Shown: piece by piece, positions 33,841-43,700 of the stretch | How positions within the stretch are numbered: position 1 is the first letter of the stretch | Layout of the letters: each line of letters begins with the position of its first letter | DNA from: Pseudonocardia sp. N23 | GTDB taxonomy: Bacteria > Actinomycetota > Actinomycetes > Mycobacteriales > Pseudonocardiaceae | Assembly: GCF_002583555.1 (NCBI RefSeq) | Contig: NZ_BEGX01000069.1 | Coordinates: forward strand, 1-64,000 | DNA length: 64,000 bases | Reading direction: 5' to 3' | Made by a program: the position numbers and the translations under genes | The notes under the pieces: generated by a model | The model's input: the letters and a program-made list of their open reading frames with translations, nothing else | Databases searched by the model: none | Told to the model about the DNA's origin: nothing

Positions 33841-35430
33841 ATGAGGACGGGCCAGCAGTACCTCGAATCGTTGCGCGACGGCCGGCAGGTCTACGTCGGC
33901 GGTGAACTGATCGACGACGTGACGACGCACCCGAAGACACGGGGGTACGCGGCGGCCATCGCCGAGTACTACGACCTGCACCACGCACCCGAGCACCAGG
34001 ACGTGCTCACCTTCGTCGACGACGACGGCGAGCGCCGCAGCATGCACTGGTTCCTGCCGCGCTCCAAGGAGGACGCAGTCCGCAGGCGTGCCTTCCACGA
34101 GTTCTGGTTCCGCCACTTCAAGGGCGGCATCTTCACGCGGCCACCGGCGGGCATGCACGTCGTCATGTACGCGCAGGTCGACGACCCGCAGCCGTGGGAG
34201 GACAACGCGATCCTCGCGGACGGGCGCCACGTCCCCTTCGCGCAGAACATCCGCGACCAGTGGGCGCGGGTCACCCGCGACGACATCGCCATCTCGCCGA
34301 TGTTCGTCGACGTGCAGTTCGACCGCGGCCGCGAGGACGCGCTCGCCGAGACCCCGATGCTCAGCGTCGTCGAGCAGAACGACGAGGGGATCGTCGTCCG
34401 CGGCTGGAAGGCCATCGGCACCTCGATCGCCTTCGTCAACGAGCTGCTGATCGGCAACCTGTGGCGACCCGGCCAGACTGCCGAGCAGACCGTGTACGCC
34501 CTGGTGCCGGTGAACACCCCCGGCCTGTCACTCGTGTGCCGCGACTCCAACGCGACCCCCGATGCCGACCCCTACGACCACCCGCTCTCGACCATCGGCG
34601 ATGAGCTCGACGGCATGGCGTACTTCGACGACGTCCTGATCCCGTGGGAGCGGGTGCAGCACGTCGGGAACCCGGACCACGCCAAGTGGTACCCGCAACG
34701 CCAGTTCGACTGGGTGCACATCGAGACCCAGATCCGGCACGCGATCCACGCCGAGCTCATCGTCGGTCTCGGGCTGTTGCTGACCAACGCGCTGGGGACC
34801 AACACCAATCCGGTCGTCCAGTCCCAGATGGCCGACATCGTCCGGTTCCGGGAGACGTGCAAGGCCTTCGCGATCGCAGCCGAGGAGACCGGGTTCCTCA
34901 CCGCGGGCGGCCTGTACAAGCCCAACAACATCTACGTCGACCTCGGGCGCGCGCACTACCTCGAGAACATCCACGACATCGTCAACATGCTGATCGACTT
35001 CTGTGGCCGCGGCGTCGTCATGGCCCCGACGAAGGCCGACTTCGACCACCCCTACATCGGCCCGAAGCTGGAGGAGGCGTTGCGCGGCAGCGGGATCAGC
35101 GCCCGCGACCGGGTGAGCATCTTCCGCCAGATCAGCGAGCGGTACCTCACCCAGTGGGGCGCGCGCCACGAGATGTTCGAGAAGTTCAACGGCACCCCGC
35201 TGTACCTGGTGAAGCTGCTGACGATGCAGCGCACCGAGTACCAGATCGACGGACCGCTGACCGACCTCGCCCGCGACGTCCTCGGGTTCGGTGACACCGA
35301 GGCGCTGGCCGCCCGCGCCGCCGAGGCCGAGCAGCGCTCGCACTACGCGTCGGTGCGCTACCAGCCCGAGTACGCCCGCGAGCAGGACGTCCGCGAGGGC
35401 TACTACAAGGAAGCGGCGACGACGGTCTGA
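33841..35430 (+). CDS. FADH2-dependent phenol monooxygenase, HpaB-like oxygenase component
   Basis: A 529-residue member of the 4-hydroxyphenylacetate 3-hydroxylase (HpaB) family with an acyl-CoA-dehydrogenase-like fold. Typical segments are RTGQQYLESLRDGRQVYVGG at the N terminus, DDVLIPWERVQHVGN, and the C-terminal REGYYKEA. Relatives hydroxylate 4-hydroxyphenylacetate, chlorophenols, 4-nitrophenol or resorcinol. The intradiol dioxygenase downstream and the reductase upstream suggest a phenol or resorcinol type substrate converted to hydroxyquinol or a catechol. GGAGG lies about 7 bases before the ATG. The exact substrate cannot be given. Confidence 0.88.
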   Translation: MRTGQQYLESLRDGRQVYVGGELIDDVTTHPKTRGYAAAIAEYYDLHHAPEHQDVLTFVDDDGERRSMHWFLPRSKEDAVRRRAFHEFWFRHFKGGIFTRPPAGMHVVMYAQVDDPQPWEDNAILADGRHVPFAQNIRDQWARVTRDDIAISPMFVDVQFDRGREDALAETPMLSVVEQNDEGIVVRGWKAIGTSIAFVNELLIGNLWRPGQTAEQTVYALVPVNTPGLSLVCRDSNATPDADPYDHPLSTIGDELDGMAYFDDVLIPWERVQHVGNPDHAKWYPQRQFDWVHIETQIRHAIHAELIVGLGLLLTNALGTNTNPVVQSQMADIVRFRETCKAFAIAAEETGFLTAGGLYKPNNIYVDLGRAHYLENIHDIVNMLIDFCGRGVVMAPTKADFDHPYIGPKLEEALRGSGISARDRVSIFRQISERYLTQWGARHEMFEKFNGTPLYLVKLLTMQRTEYQIDGPLTDLARDVLGFGDTEALAARAAEAEQRSHYASVRYQPEYAREQDVREGYYKEAATTV

Positions 35431-35438
35431 TCCCATCC

Positions 35439-35471
35439 CCCGCCGGGCCGGCGTCACGCCGGCCCGGCGGG
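35439..35471 (+). terminator. Perfect 15-bp hairpin between oxygenase and dioxygenase genes
   Basis: CCCGCCGGGCCGGCG (35439-35453) and its exact complement (35457-35471) flank a TCA loop. It lies inside the operon, 21 bases before the dioxygenase start, so it may attenuate read-through or stabilise the upstream mRNA rather than end the operon. Confidence 0.55.
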
Positions 35472-35491
35472 CCCACACCCGGGAGGTACCG

Positions 35492-36355
35492 GTGGACTTC
35501 ACCGAGAACGAGTCCGCGCAGGTCGTCGCGAAGAGCTTCGAGACGACCGACGACCCACGGCTCCGCGAGCTGCTGCAGGGCCTCGTGGCGCACCTGCACG
35601 CCTACGTGCGGGAGCTGCGCCCGACGACGGCCGAGTGGGAGCACGCCGTCGAGTTCCTCACCGCCACCGGGCAGGCCTGCACCGACATCCGGCAGGAGTT
35701 CATCCTGCTCTCCGACGTCCTGGGGATCTCGATGCTCGTCGAGACGATCAACGGGACCGACGCCCACCCCGGCACGACGGCGTCGACGGTCCTGGGGCCC
35801 TTCCACATGACCGGTAGCCCGCGCCGCGAGCTGGGCGAGAGCATCGACGACGCCGGAGCCGGGCCCGTGTGCGTCGTCGAGGGCCGGGTCGTCGACACCG
35901 AGGGCCTGCCGGTCCCCGGTGCGACGCTGGACGTGTGGCAGGCCGACCACCACGGCTTCTACGACGTCCAGCAGCCCGACCACCAGCCCGCCGGCAACGG
36001 GCGCGGCCTGTTCACCGCCGACGCTCAGGGCCGCTTCAGGTTCACGACGGCAACCCCGTCGCACTACCCGATCCCCACCGACGGGCCGGTCGGTGCGCTG
36101 CTGCGGGCCACCGGCCGGCACCCCTTCCGGCCCGCGCACATCCACTTCCTCGTCGACGCCCCCGGCTACCAGCAGCTCACCACCCACGTGTTCGTCGCCG
36201 ACAGCGCCTACATCGACGCCGACGCGGTCTTCGCCGTCAAGCAGAGCCTGGTGCGCGAGTTCGTGACGGTCGACGACGAGGCTGCCGCCGCCGCGCACGG
36301 CGTGACCGCGCCGTTCACCCTGGCCTGCTTCGACATCGTCCTGGCTCGACGATGA
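35492..36355 (+). CDS. Intradiol ring-cleavage dioxygenase (hydroxyquinol/catechol 1,2-dioxygenase)
   Basis: A 287-residue non-heme Fe(III) intradiol dioxygenase. The N-terminal helical dimerisation domain reads FTENESAQVVAKSF and ELRPTTAEWEHAVEFL. The catalytic barrel follows with the iron ligands expected in GFYDVQ (Tyr), SHYPIPTDGPV (Tyr), and RPAHIHF (two His). The LGPFHMTGSP motif and overall length suit hydroxyquinol 1,2-dioxygenase, giving maleylacetate. GTG 35492 follows GGGAGGTACC. Maleylacetate reductase, the normal next enzyme, is not in the window. Its stop overlaps the start of the RibF-like gene. Confidence 0.9.
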   Translation: MDFTENESAQVVAKSFETTDDPRLRELLQGLVAHLHAYVRELRPTTAEWEHAVEFLTATGQACTDIRQEFILLSDVLGISMLVETINGTDAHPGTTASTVLGPFHMTGSPRRELGESIDDAGAGPVCVVEGRVVDTEGLPVPGATLDVWQADHHGFYDVQQPDHQPAGNGRGLFTADAQGRFRFTTATPSHYPIPTDGPVGALLRATGRHPFRPAHIHFLVDAPGYQQLTTHVFVADSAYIDADAVFAVKQSLVREFVTVDDEAAAAAHGVTAPFTLACFDIVLARR

Positions 36356-37167
36356 CGGCCATGGTCACGGCACCCGGCCGGCTGCACCTCGGCGTCGGTG
36401 GGCTCCCGCCCGGGCCGTCGGTGGTCGCCATCGGCCAGTTCGACGGCGTGCACATGGGCCATCGACGGCTCGTCGCCGAGGCCGTCCGGCGTGCCGACCG
36501 GCTCGGGGTGCCCGCAGGCGCGGTCACCTTCGACAGGCACCCGGCCGCGGTGCTGGCCCCGGACCGCGAGCCGGCCACCCTGACCGGCCTCGACGAGAAG
36601 GCGGAACTGCTCGCGTCGTGCGGCGTCGACTTCGTGCTCGCCCTCCCGCTCTCGCCCGACCTGCTGCGGACCAGCGCGGCCGACTTCGTGACCGACCTGC
36701 TCGCCGGTGCTCTCGACTGCCGCGCAGTCGTCGTCGGCACCAACTTCCGCTTCGGCCACCGCGCCGCCGGTGATCCGGCGCTGCTGGGTGAGCTGGGCCG
36801 GTCCCACGGCATGGACGTCGTCGTGGCCGATCTGGTCGACGTGGCCGGCCGGCCCGTGTCGTCGACGAGGATCCGGGCCGAGATCGCCGCGGGACGGGTC
36901 CGCTCGGCGGCCCGGCTGCTCGGCAGGCCGCACCGGGTCGGGGCCGTCGTCACCGGTTCCCGCGGGCGCCGCTGCGCCGTCCGGCTCGGGACGGGGACGG
37001 CGCGACCCGGAAGCGGCCGGTACCGGGTGTCCGTCGACACGGGCGACCGGCCCGGAGCCCGGCTCGACACCACCGACCCCGCGGCCGTCACGCTCGAGCT
37101 GTGCGACGGCACGGCACCGGCGCGCGGGACGCGCCTGTGGCTCGGGCTGCTCACCGAGCTCGGGTGA
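36352..37167 (+). CDS. RibF-like FAD synthetase with degenerate riboflavin-kinase domain
   Basis: A 271-residue protein. The N-terminal FMN adenylyltransferase domain is intact: GQFDGVHMGHRRL (about 29-41), GTNFRFGHRAAGD, and SSTRIRAEIAAGRV. The C-terminal region, where bifunctional RibF carries the flavokinase domain with the GxPTAN motif, is short (about 85 residues), Arg/Gly-rich and lacks that motif. It should therefore make FAD from FMN but not phosphorylate riboflavin. It overlaps the dioxygenase stop (ATGA), so it is a bona fide operon member, and probably supplies FAD for the upstream reductase-monooxygenase pair. A housekeeping RibF is expected elsewhere. Confidence 0.83.
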   Translation: MTAMVTAPGRLHLGVGGLPPGPSVVAIGQFDGVHMGHRRLVAEAVRRADRLGVPAGAVTFDRHPAAVLAPDREPATLTGLDEKAELLASCGVDFVLALPLSPDLLRTSAADFVTDLLAGALDCRAVVVGTNFRFGHRAAGDPALLGELGRSHGMDVVVADLVDVAGRPVSSTRIRAEIAAGRVRSAARLLGRPHRVGAVVTGSRGRRCAVRLGTGTARPGSGRYRVSVDTGDRPGARLDTTDPAAVTLELCDGTAPARGTRLWLGLLTELG

Positions 37168-37183
37168 GCCCGCCCCCTCGGCC

Positions 37184-38203
37184 TCAGGCGTCGTTGCGCG
37201 TGGTCCCGGGGCGGGTCGCGAAGGGGACGAGCTCGCGGTAGTTCCACGGCACGGGCTGCACCCGCACCGACGCTCCCGTGTACGGGGCCTCCACCATCTT
37301 GTCGTCGCCCATGTAGAGCACGACGTGATGGATCGTCGACGGGTCGCTGGGGTCCGTCGCGTAGAACAGCAGGTCACCGGGCTGTGCCTCGCGGACGGGG
37401 ACGTGCCCGCCCGCCTTGTACTGGTCGCGCGACACCCGGGGAAGCTCGATGCCGGCGGCCTGGAAGGCGCGCAGCATGAGTCCGGAGCAGTCGTAGGTGC
37501 CGGGCCCGGTCGCGCCCCACACGTACGGCTTTCCGACCTCCTTGAGCGCGAACGCGATCGCACTGCCCGCGGCGCCGGCCGGCAGGGTCGCGGTCTGGGC
37601 GGTGCAACGGGCGGGCAGGACGGAGACGTCGGCGAGCTGCCCGACCAGCGCCGCGGCGAGGCCCTCCCACTTGGCGTAGGCGTTGGGGAACGCGGAGCGC
37701 TGGACGGTCTGTGCGGCGACGGTGACGGGCAGGGTGTCCCAGCCGGGGATCTTCAGCAACCGGTCGATGAAGATCCGCGTGCTGTAGACGGGGTCGGTGA
37801 CCTGCGCGGGCGTGCCCCAGCCCTGCGACGGGCGCTGCTGGAACAGGCCGAGCGAGTCCCGGTCGCCGTAGTTGATGTTGCGCAGGGTCGACTCCTGCAT
37901 GGCCGTCGCGAGCGCGACCAGCCAGGCCCGCGGCGGGGCACCCATGTCGCGGGCGACGGCGATGATCGTCTGGGCGTTCCCGCGCTGCTCGTCGGACAGG
38001 TCGGCGAACGTGGAGCCGCCGCGGCCGGTGCCGTCGGACACCCCGATACCGGTGTCGCACACCCCCGTCGACGACGTCCCGGTGCCCCCACCGCCACCGC
38101 CGATCGTGAACGCGATGAAGCCGACGCCGAGGAACAGGGCCACGGCGGCCGCGATCGCGACGACGGGGACGAGCAGCCGGAACGGCCGCAGCGGGGTGAC
38201 CAC
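37184..38203 (-). CDS. Transglycosylase-like + NlpC/P60 cell-wall hydrolase of a T4SS-like cluster
   Basis: A 339-residue protein with one N-terminal membrane helix (about 10-37), a Gly-rich linker, a lysozyme/transglycosylase-like region (MQESTLRNINYGDRDSLGLFQQRPSQGWG type sequence, catalytic Glu in QES), and a C-terminal NlpC/P60 domain with catalytic Cys (YDCSGL) and His (IHHVVLYMGD). It should cut both glycan and peptide bonds outside the membrane, opening the wall for an export machine. It is the last gene of the type IV secretion-like operon, taking the VirB1 role. Confidence 0.88.
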   Translation of the reverse strand: MVTPLRPFRLLVPVVAIAAAVALFLGVGFIAFTIGGGGGGTGTSSTGVCDTGIGVSDGTGRGGSTFADLSDEQRGNAQTIIAVARDMGAPPRAWLVALATAMQESTLRNINYGDRDSLGLFQQRPSQGWGTPAQVTDPVYSTRIFIDRLLKIPGWDTLPVTVAAQTVQRSAFPNAYAKWEGLAAALVGQLADVSVLPARCTAQTATLPAGAAGSAIAFALKEVGKPYVWGATGPGTYDCSGLMLRAFQAAGIELPRVSRDQYKAGGHVPVREAQPGDLLFYATDPSDPSTIHHVVLYMGDDKMVEAPYTGASVRVQPVPWNYRELVPFATRPGTTRNDA

Positions 38204-38209
38204 GGCGGG

Positions 38210-38797
38210 TCAGCCCTCGTCGGAGTCGGCGACCCGCCAGCCGGAGCCGTCGTCGACGACGAGCAGGACCAGCGTGATCGTGTCGGTCGGGACCCGCACC
38301 TGGACCGACGCGGGGGAGACGCGGGTGGCCTCCGGCGGACCGGCGACGCGGCTCGCGGGGACGTTGCCGGGGTCGACGGATCCGAGGACACCGAGGTACT
38401 CGTCGGTGGTCCACGGACGCAGCCGGGCGAGCCACTGCTCGGTGGTGATGCCGGCGGGGTGGTCGACCCACGCCGACGCCCACGACGCAGCGGCGGCCAG
38501 CGCGGCCTGCGGGGCCTGGTCGACCGGCAGCGTCGTCGGTGTGAGAGGGGCGACGGGCGGCAGCACCGACGGCGACGAGCCGGTCGCGTGCCTGCCGTTC
38601 ACCGTGGACGTGCCGCCCGCGTTCTGGCTCGGCGCGGACGGGTCGGCGGTGCGGCCGCTGGTGGCGAGCCAGCTGATGCCGGCGGCGAGCGCGAGGACGA
38701 CGACGACCGTCCCCACCAGGCGTAGGGGTGAGTGCAGCGGCCACTGCCACAGAGACCGGTAGGCGGCGGCCCGGCCGCGCGGGGTTCTGATCGGCAC
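38210..38797 (-). CDS. VirB8/TcpC-like bitopic membrane protein
   Basis: A 195-residue protein. A basic N terminus is followed by one membrane helix (about 25-45), a Ser/Pro-rich linker, and an extracellular domain of roughly 110 residues with helices then strands (AALAAAASWASAWVDH to VDDGSGWRV), resembling the NTF2-like fold of VirB8/TcpC proteins. Sequence identity to named families is not evident, and the call leans on position between the TrbL-like gene (3 bases away) and the wall hydrolase gene (6 bases away). Confidence 0.65.
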   Translation of the reverse strand: MPIRTPRGRAAAYRSLWQWPLHSPLRLVGTVVVVLALAAGISWLATSGRTADPSAPSQNAGGTSTVNGRHATGSSPSVLPPVAPLTPTTLPVDQAPQAALAAAASWASAWVDHPAGITTEQWLARLRPWTTDEYLGVLGSVDPGNVPASRVAGPPEATRVSPASVQVRVPTDTITLVLLVVDDGSGWRVADSDEG

Positions 38798-38800
38798 GGG

Positions 38801-40777
38801 TCAGCGATCCCCTGACCGGCCGTGGACACGCGTGGACGTGCGCGGCCGGTAGATGCGGTAGACGGAGGCGCCGTCCACGATCTCGGGGTCGATCGCGGGG
38901 GTGCGGGGCCGTGGCGGGGTCGCGTCGGGTCGTCGGTAGATGACGCGCTCGTCGACCTCGCCGGGGTCGGAGCGCCCGGGGACGCTGCTCGTGCGTGCCG
39001 GGGTGCCGCCGGCCCCGGCCGGCAGGGCGCGCCGGCCCGTCGTGCCGAGCGCGGTCGCGCCGCCCGCGACCACCTCGTTGCGCCGCCGCGGCTGCCGGGC
39101 CGCCGACGCCCCGCCGACGACGGTCGCGGTGGCCGCGACGGTCTCGGGGCGGCCGCCGTCGGGGTCACCGTAGGCACCGCCGGACTGGCGGTCGGTCCAC
39201 CAGCGGGCCTGCCGGTCGTCCGTGGGGGCGCCGCGGAAGCGCCGCCATGCCCCCGACATGGGTCCGGCTCCGGCGCCGGGCACGATGCCGCCGAACTGCT
39301 CCCGGGTGAGCGACACCATCGACACGAGCCGCCGGAACGGCCGCGCGACCGCCCACATCACGACGGTCACGACGCCGGTGACCAGCAGCGCGAGCCACAG
39401 GTCGATCCCGGAGTCGGGCCGGAACAGCGACACGACGAGCAGGGCGTGCAGCCCGGCGAGCGCGCCGACGATCAACGTGTTGACGACGGCGGCGCCCGCG
39501 ACGCGCAGCAGCGCGGGCAGCAGGTCCGGTTTGAGGATCGCGAGGACGGCGATCGCGGGCGCGCACATCACCATCAGCCGCAGCAGCAGCATCGCGACGA
39601 GCACGAGCACCTTGGACAGCAGCTGGAACAACGCGATGCACAGCGCCTGCACGACGGCCAGCAGCCCGGTGCCGATCCGGCTGCCCGACTTGCCCTGGAA
39701 GTAGGTGTAGCGGTCGCCGAGCTGGCCGGCGATCGTCGTGAACTGGGTCTTCTTCTCCTGGGCGAGCTGGCCGGTGTCCTTGCCGTCGAGGACCTCGTCG
39801 ATGGTGAAGGTCTGCGAGCGCAACAGGTCGCGGCCGAACTGCTGCGCCTGCGGCACGTCGGGGGAGCCGAACTCGCCGCGCTCCCAGTTGCGGTAGATCA
39901 CCTGGTCGACGAGGACCGTCGGCAGCGTGTCGCGGTTGCCGAGGCCGATCTGGCCGAGGAACCCCTCCTGCATCTGCGTGACGCCGTCGAGCAGCAGGCC
40001 GTCGGCGGCTTTGGACCAGTCGACGGGCGCAAGGTATGCGGCGGAGCCGATGAGCAGGGCCAGCGCCGCGAACCCGGCGCGTTGCGCCTGTCTGGCGAGG
40101 TCGCCGCGCATCGCGAGGACGATCAGGATGATCGCGAGGATCAGCAGGGCGACGCCGACGAACGTCGTGAAGACGGCGTCGTACATGGCCTTCGTGGCGG
40201 TGGTGATGATGTTGTCGAGCGGCGTGAGCAGCGCGCCGCCGGTCGCGATCAGGTAGTGCGCCCAGTTCACACCCGCGACGGTCAGCTTGGCGATGTTGAA
40301 GGTCTGGTTCCCCAGCCATGTGTCCGTGGTGGTCGACGGGTTGAGCACGGCCTGGCCTGCGCAGCCGAGGTCGTAGTTGTGCCAGACCATGCCGGCGTAG
40401 CCGACCTCGCGGTACACGCTGCCGGGCTCACCGGCGTCGGGGCGCAGGGCGTCGAGGGAACCCACCAGGCCGGTCCCGGGGCGGTCGGGTTCGGGCGCCT
40501 CCTTGCAGTCGAGCGACTGCGCCATCGCGGGCGTCCCGATCAGCGCCGTCCCCGCCATGATCGCGACGACGACGAGCAGCGCCGACATCCGGACCGTCCG
40601 TGGCGGGCGCACCCCGTCGGCCTCGGGGTCGGGCAGGAACTCCGACGCGTCGCCGACGTCGAGCAGCGCTGTGCGGCGGGCCCGGACGCGGCTGCGGTGC
40701 GCCGACACGACGGCGGCGAGCACGACGCACAGCACCACCCACGGCCCGGTACCCGCGAGTCCGTCCGGCGGCGTCAC
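38801..40777 (-). CDS. TrbL/VirB6-like polytopic channel protein
   Basis: A 658-residue membrane protein. Two hydrophobic N-terminal segments, the second ending like a signal sequence (GTPAMAQSLDC), are followed by an extracellular loop and six or more further helices up to about residue 490. A Gly/Arg-rich cytoplasmic tail follows. The arrangement matches TrbL/VirB6 proteins, which form the inner-membrane channel of type IV secretion systems. Start GTG 40777 overlaps the stop of the VirB4-like gene (GTGA), which supports the longer N terminus over the internal ATG at MSALL. Confidence 0.8.
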   Translation of the reverse strand: MTPPDGLAGTGPWVVLCVVLAAVVSAHRSRVRARRTALLDVGDASEFLPDPEADGVRPPRTVRMSALLVVVAIMAGTALIGTPAMAQSLDCKEAPEPDRPGTGLVGSLDALRPDAGEPGSVYREVGYAGMVWHNYDLGCAGQAVLNPSTTTDTWLGNQTFNIAKLTVAGVNWAHYLIATGGALLTPLDNIITTATKAMYDAVFTTFVGVALLILAIILIVLAMRGDLARQAQRAGFAALALLIGSAAYLAPVDWSKAADGLLLDGVTQMQEGFLGQIGLGNRDTLPTVLVDQVIYRNWERGEFGSPDVPQAQQFGRDLLRSQTFTIDEVLDGKDTGQLAQEKKTQFTTIAGQLGDRYTYFQGKSGSRIGTGLLAVVQALCIALFQLLSKVLVLVAMLLLRLMVMCAPAIAVLAILKPDLLPALLRVAGAAVVNTLIVGALAGLHALLVVSLFRPDSGIDLWLALLVTGVVTVVMWAVARPFRRLVSMVSLTREQFGGIVPGAGAGPMSGAWRRFRGAPTDDRQARWWTDRQSGGAYGDPDGGRPETVAATATVVGGASAARQPRRRNEVVAGGATALGTTGRRALPAGAGGTPARTSSVPGRSDPGEVDERVIYRRPDATPPRPRTPAIDPEIVDGASVYRIYRPRTSTRVHGRSGDR

Positions 40778-43700
40778 CGCCCCGCCTCGCGCGTCGCCCC
40801 GACCCCGGTCTCCGTGCCGCCGGGGTCGCTCCGCCGCGTGCCGTTGCCGTTGCCGTCGGGGCCGTCGGGGCCGTCGGGGCCGTCGGGGCCGTCCGGGTCG
40901 TACGGGCCGCCCGGGTGGGCGTCGTCGAAGCCCTCGTCGAGGTCGAGGTCGTCGAGCAGGTCGAGGTCCTCGTCGGCGAGCAGGTCCGCGTCGCCGGACA
41001 CGACCATGCCCCGCTCGGTGACGACGTCGTCGAGGCCGGTCGGGCCCAGGACGACGCGCTGCCCGTTGCGCAGCGCGCCGAGCTCCTCGGGATCGATGTC
41101 GTCGCCGTCGAGGTCGAGGCGGCCCGGGGGCAGCCGGGGCGCCGGGCGCAGGTCGGCGGGCTCGTCGGGGGCCCGGACCTCGATCGGGACACCGGACACG
41201 GAGATGCGGCTGGCGTCGGGGTTGGTGTCGAGGGCCTCGCGGACATGCTCGAGGTGCGGCGCCTCCAGGTCGATGCGGATCTTCTCGACGCCACCGTGCC
41301 CGTCGGCGAACACGAACTGGCGGGGGGTGTCGTCGGGCCGGTCGTCGTGCCGCGGCCGCGGCGACAGCGTCCCGAGCATCTCCTCGTAGCCGACGCCGGT
41401 GGGCACCCGCAGCAGCCGCAGCGCGTCGGTCTGCGCCTCCTCGTCGTCGGTGCGGCCGACGAACACGGCGTTGACCAGGGACGCGAACCCCGACACCCGC
41501 AGCAGGTCACCCGCGAGCTGCGACGCGAACAGGGCCCGGACGTTGAACTTCCGGGAGTCGCGGGCAAGCCGGTCGATGAGCACCTTGCCGGTGGGCACCT
41601 GCGACAGGAAGTGCGTCTCGTCGAGCGCGACGCCCTTGCGCTGGTTGCGGTCGGCCTCGTAGATCGTCCGCTGGGTCAGCCACGACGCCAGGTTGAGCAG
41701 CTCGACGGCCAGTGACTCGGAGTCGGTCCACTCCTCACGCGGGCTCCCCGGCCGGGGGAGCGTCATGCCCTGCATGGTGAGGACGGTGAGGCGGAAGTCC
41801 TGGTGCCCGGCCCAGGGATCGTCACGCGAGGTGTCGGGGAACAGCAGCGCGGCCTGCGGCAGCTCGCGACGCTCCTCCAGGAAGTCGGCGACGACACCTG
41901 CGTGGTCCTCGCCGTCGCGGGCGTGCCGGCGCAGCGCGTCGATGACCTGGCCGGGGTGCCGGTCGGGTGCGCCCCCGACCTCCCGGACCGCCCGCAGCAG
42001 CACGATGCGCGTGTGCGGCATGCGTGAGACGTCGAACGGCAGCAGCCCGGTGAGGACGTCGAGGACCAGCCGCCGCCGGGTCGCCGCCGCGAGGGAGCGT
42101 TCGCGGCGCCAGGCGCGCTCGGGGTCCTCGTCGTCGAGGAAATGGTCGGGCCGCGGCTCGGCGACGACCCGGTACGGGTTGAGGATGCCGGGGTCGGCGC
42201 GCAGCAGGTTGATGTGCCGCGAGAACGGTGCCAGCTCCGGGAGCCGGGTCAGCTCGGCGAGCGGGCCCGACGGGTCGAGCACCGTCCAACGGGCACCGGC
42301 CCGCAACGTCTTGTAGACGACGAGCCCGGTCAGGAACGACTTGCCCGATCCCAGGCCGCCGACGATCGCGGTCAGGCCCGACGCCCGCCGGACCTCCTGC
42401 GCCAGCCACGGGTCCCACGCGACGGGACGCCGGGTGGCCGTGCAGGTCTCGCCGATCATGATGCCGCGTCGGTCGCCGACGCTCGCCGTCGCCGCGGGGA
42501 CCGCCGCGGCCGCCCACGTCACCGACCCGCGGCGGCGGTAGGCCGTCGACGCCAGCGGCTCGCCCGGGATGAACTCCCGCACGTACCTGTACTGCGCCTC
42601 GGGGTGCTCGATCTGCACCTTCGGCCGGTAGATCTCCAGGACCTGTTGGGCGCGTTGGACGGCCTCGGCCTCGTCCCGTCCCGAGACGGCAACCCGCCAC
42701 CAGCCGTAGAGGCGGGTGTTGAGCTGGGTGAGGCCGCTGGTGACCTCGTCCTCGACCTCCAGGACGCGGTCGGCCTGACGCGCCAGCGACATCGGCGGTT
42801 CGAGGTCGTGGTCGTGGGTGTAGTGCCGGATCTGGCTGCGTACCTTGCCCATCTGGCGCTGCAGCTCACCCGTGACGTCCTCGGGGCGGCGGATGTACAT
42901 CCTCGCCGACCACTCGACGGGGAACGGCAACCTGTCGGAGTGCTGCATCCAGGGGTCGTCGACCTCGGGGATGCGCAGCCCCTCCATCAGGCCCAGGGAG
43001 AGCACGGCGACGTTGCGCTGCACCGTCTGCGACCGCAGCCGGCCCGTCACCTGGACCGTCGGCGCGTAGGGCTCCTGCGAGATCGAGACGCCCTCGGTGA
43101 ACGCGGCGAGATCCTCTGTCTCCCAACGGCCCGTGCCCTCCGGCACGGCCGCCAGCGTCCGCGGGGCGGGCAGCCCCAGCGCGACGGAGCGGTGCATCAG
43201 CCAGGCGATGTCCTCGGCGGTGGCGGGAACGGCGTCCAGGCCCGCCCCCGAGACGAGGACGTCGAGGTGGTTGACCTCGGACTCCAGGGCGGCCAGCTCG
43301 GCGCGGGCGGCCGCGGGCAGGAACCGGTCGAGCACGGGGGCGGCCATGTCGGCCCAGCGGTCGAACATGCCGCGACCGGAGACCTCGATGCCGAGGAAGA
43401 CCTCCTTGTCGCTCATCGACAGCCCCATGAGGTGGCGCTGCTCGCCCTCGAGGAAGCCGTCCCAGCCCAGCGCACCGGCGACGTCGGGCATGCGCCCCAA
43501 CGCGTTGTGGTCGAACGACTCCGCCCACATGTGGACGGGGTAGGGACGGGTCGTGACCCGCAGGTGCAGCCAGCGGCCCTGCAGCTCTCCCAGCTGGGCG
43601 GCGACCTGGCGGATCAGGATCTCGCGCTGGCCGTCGCTGCGGAAGCTCCAGGCCTGCGCCGCGAGCCGGTACCAGGCCATGACCTGGGTGCCGGTGCGAG

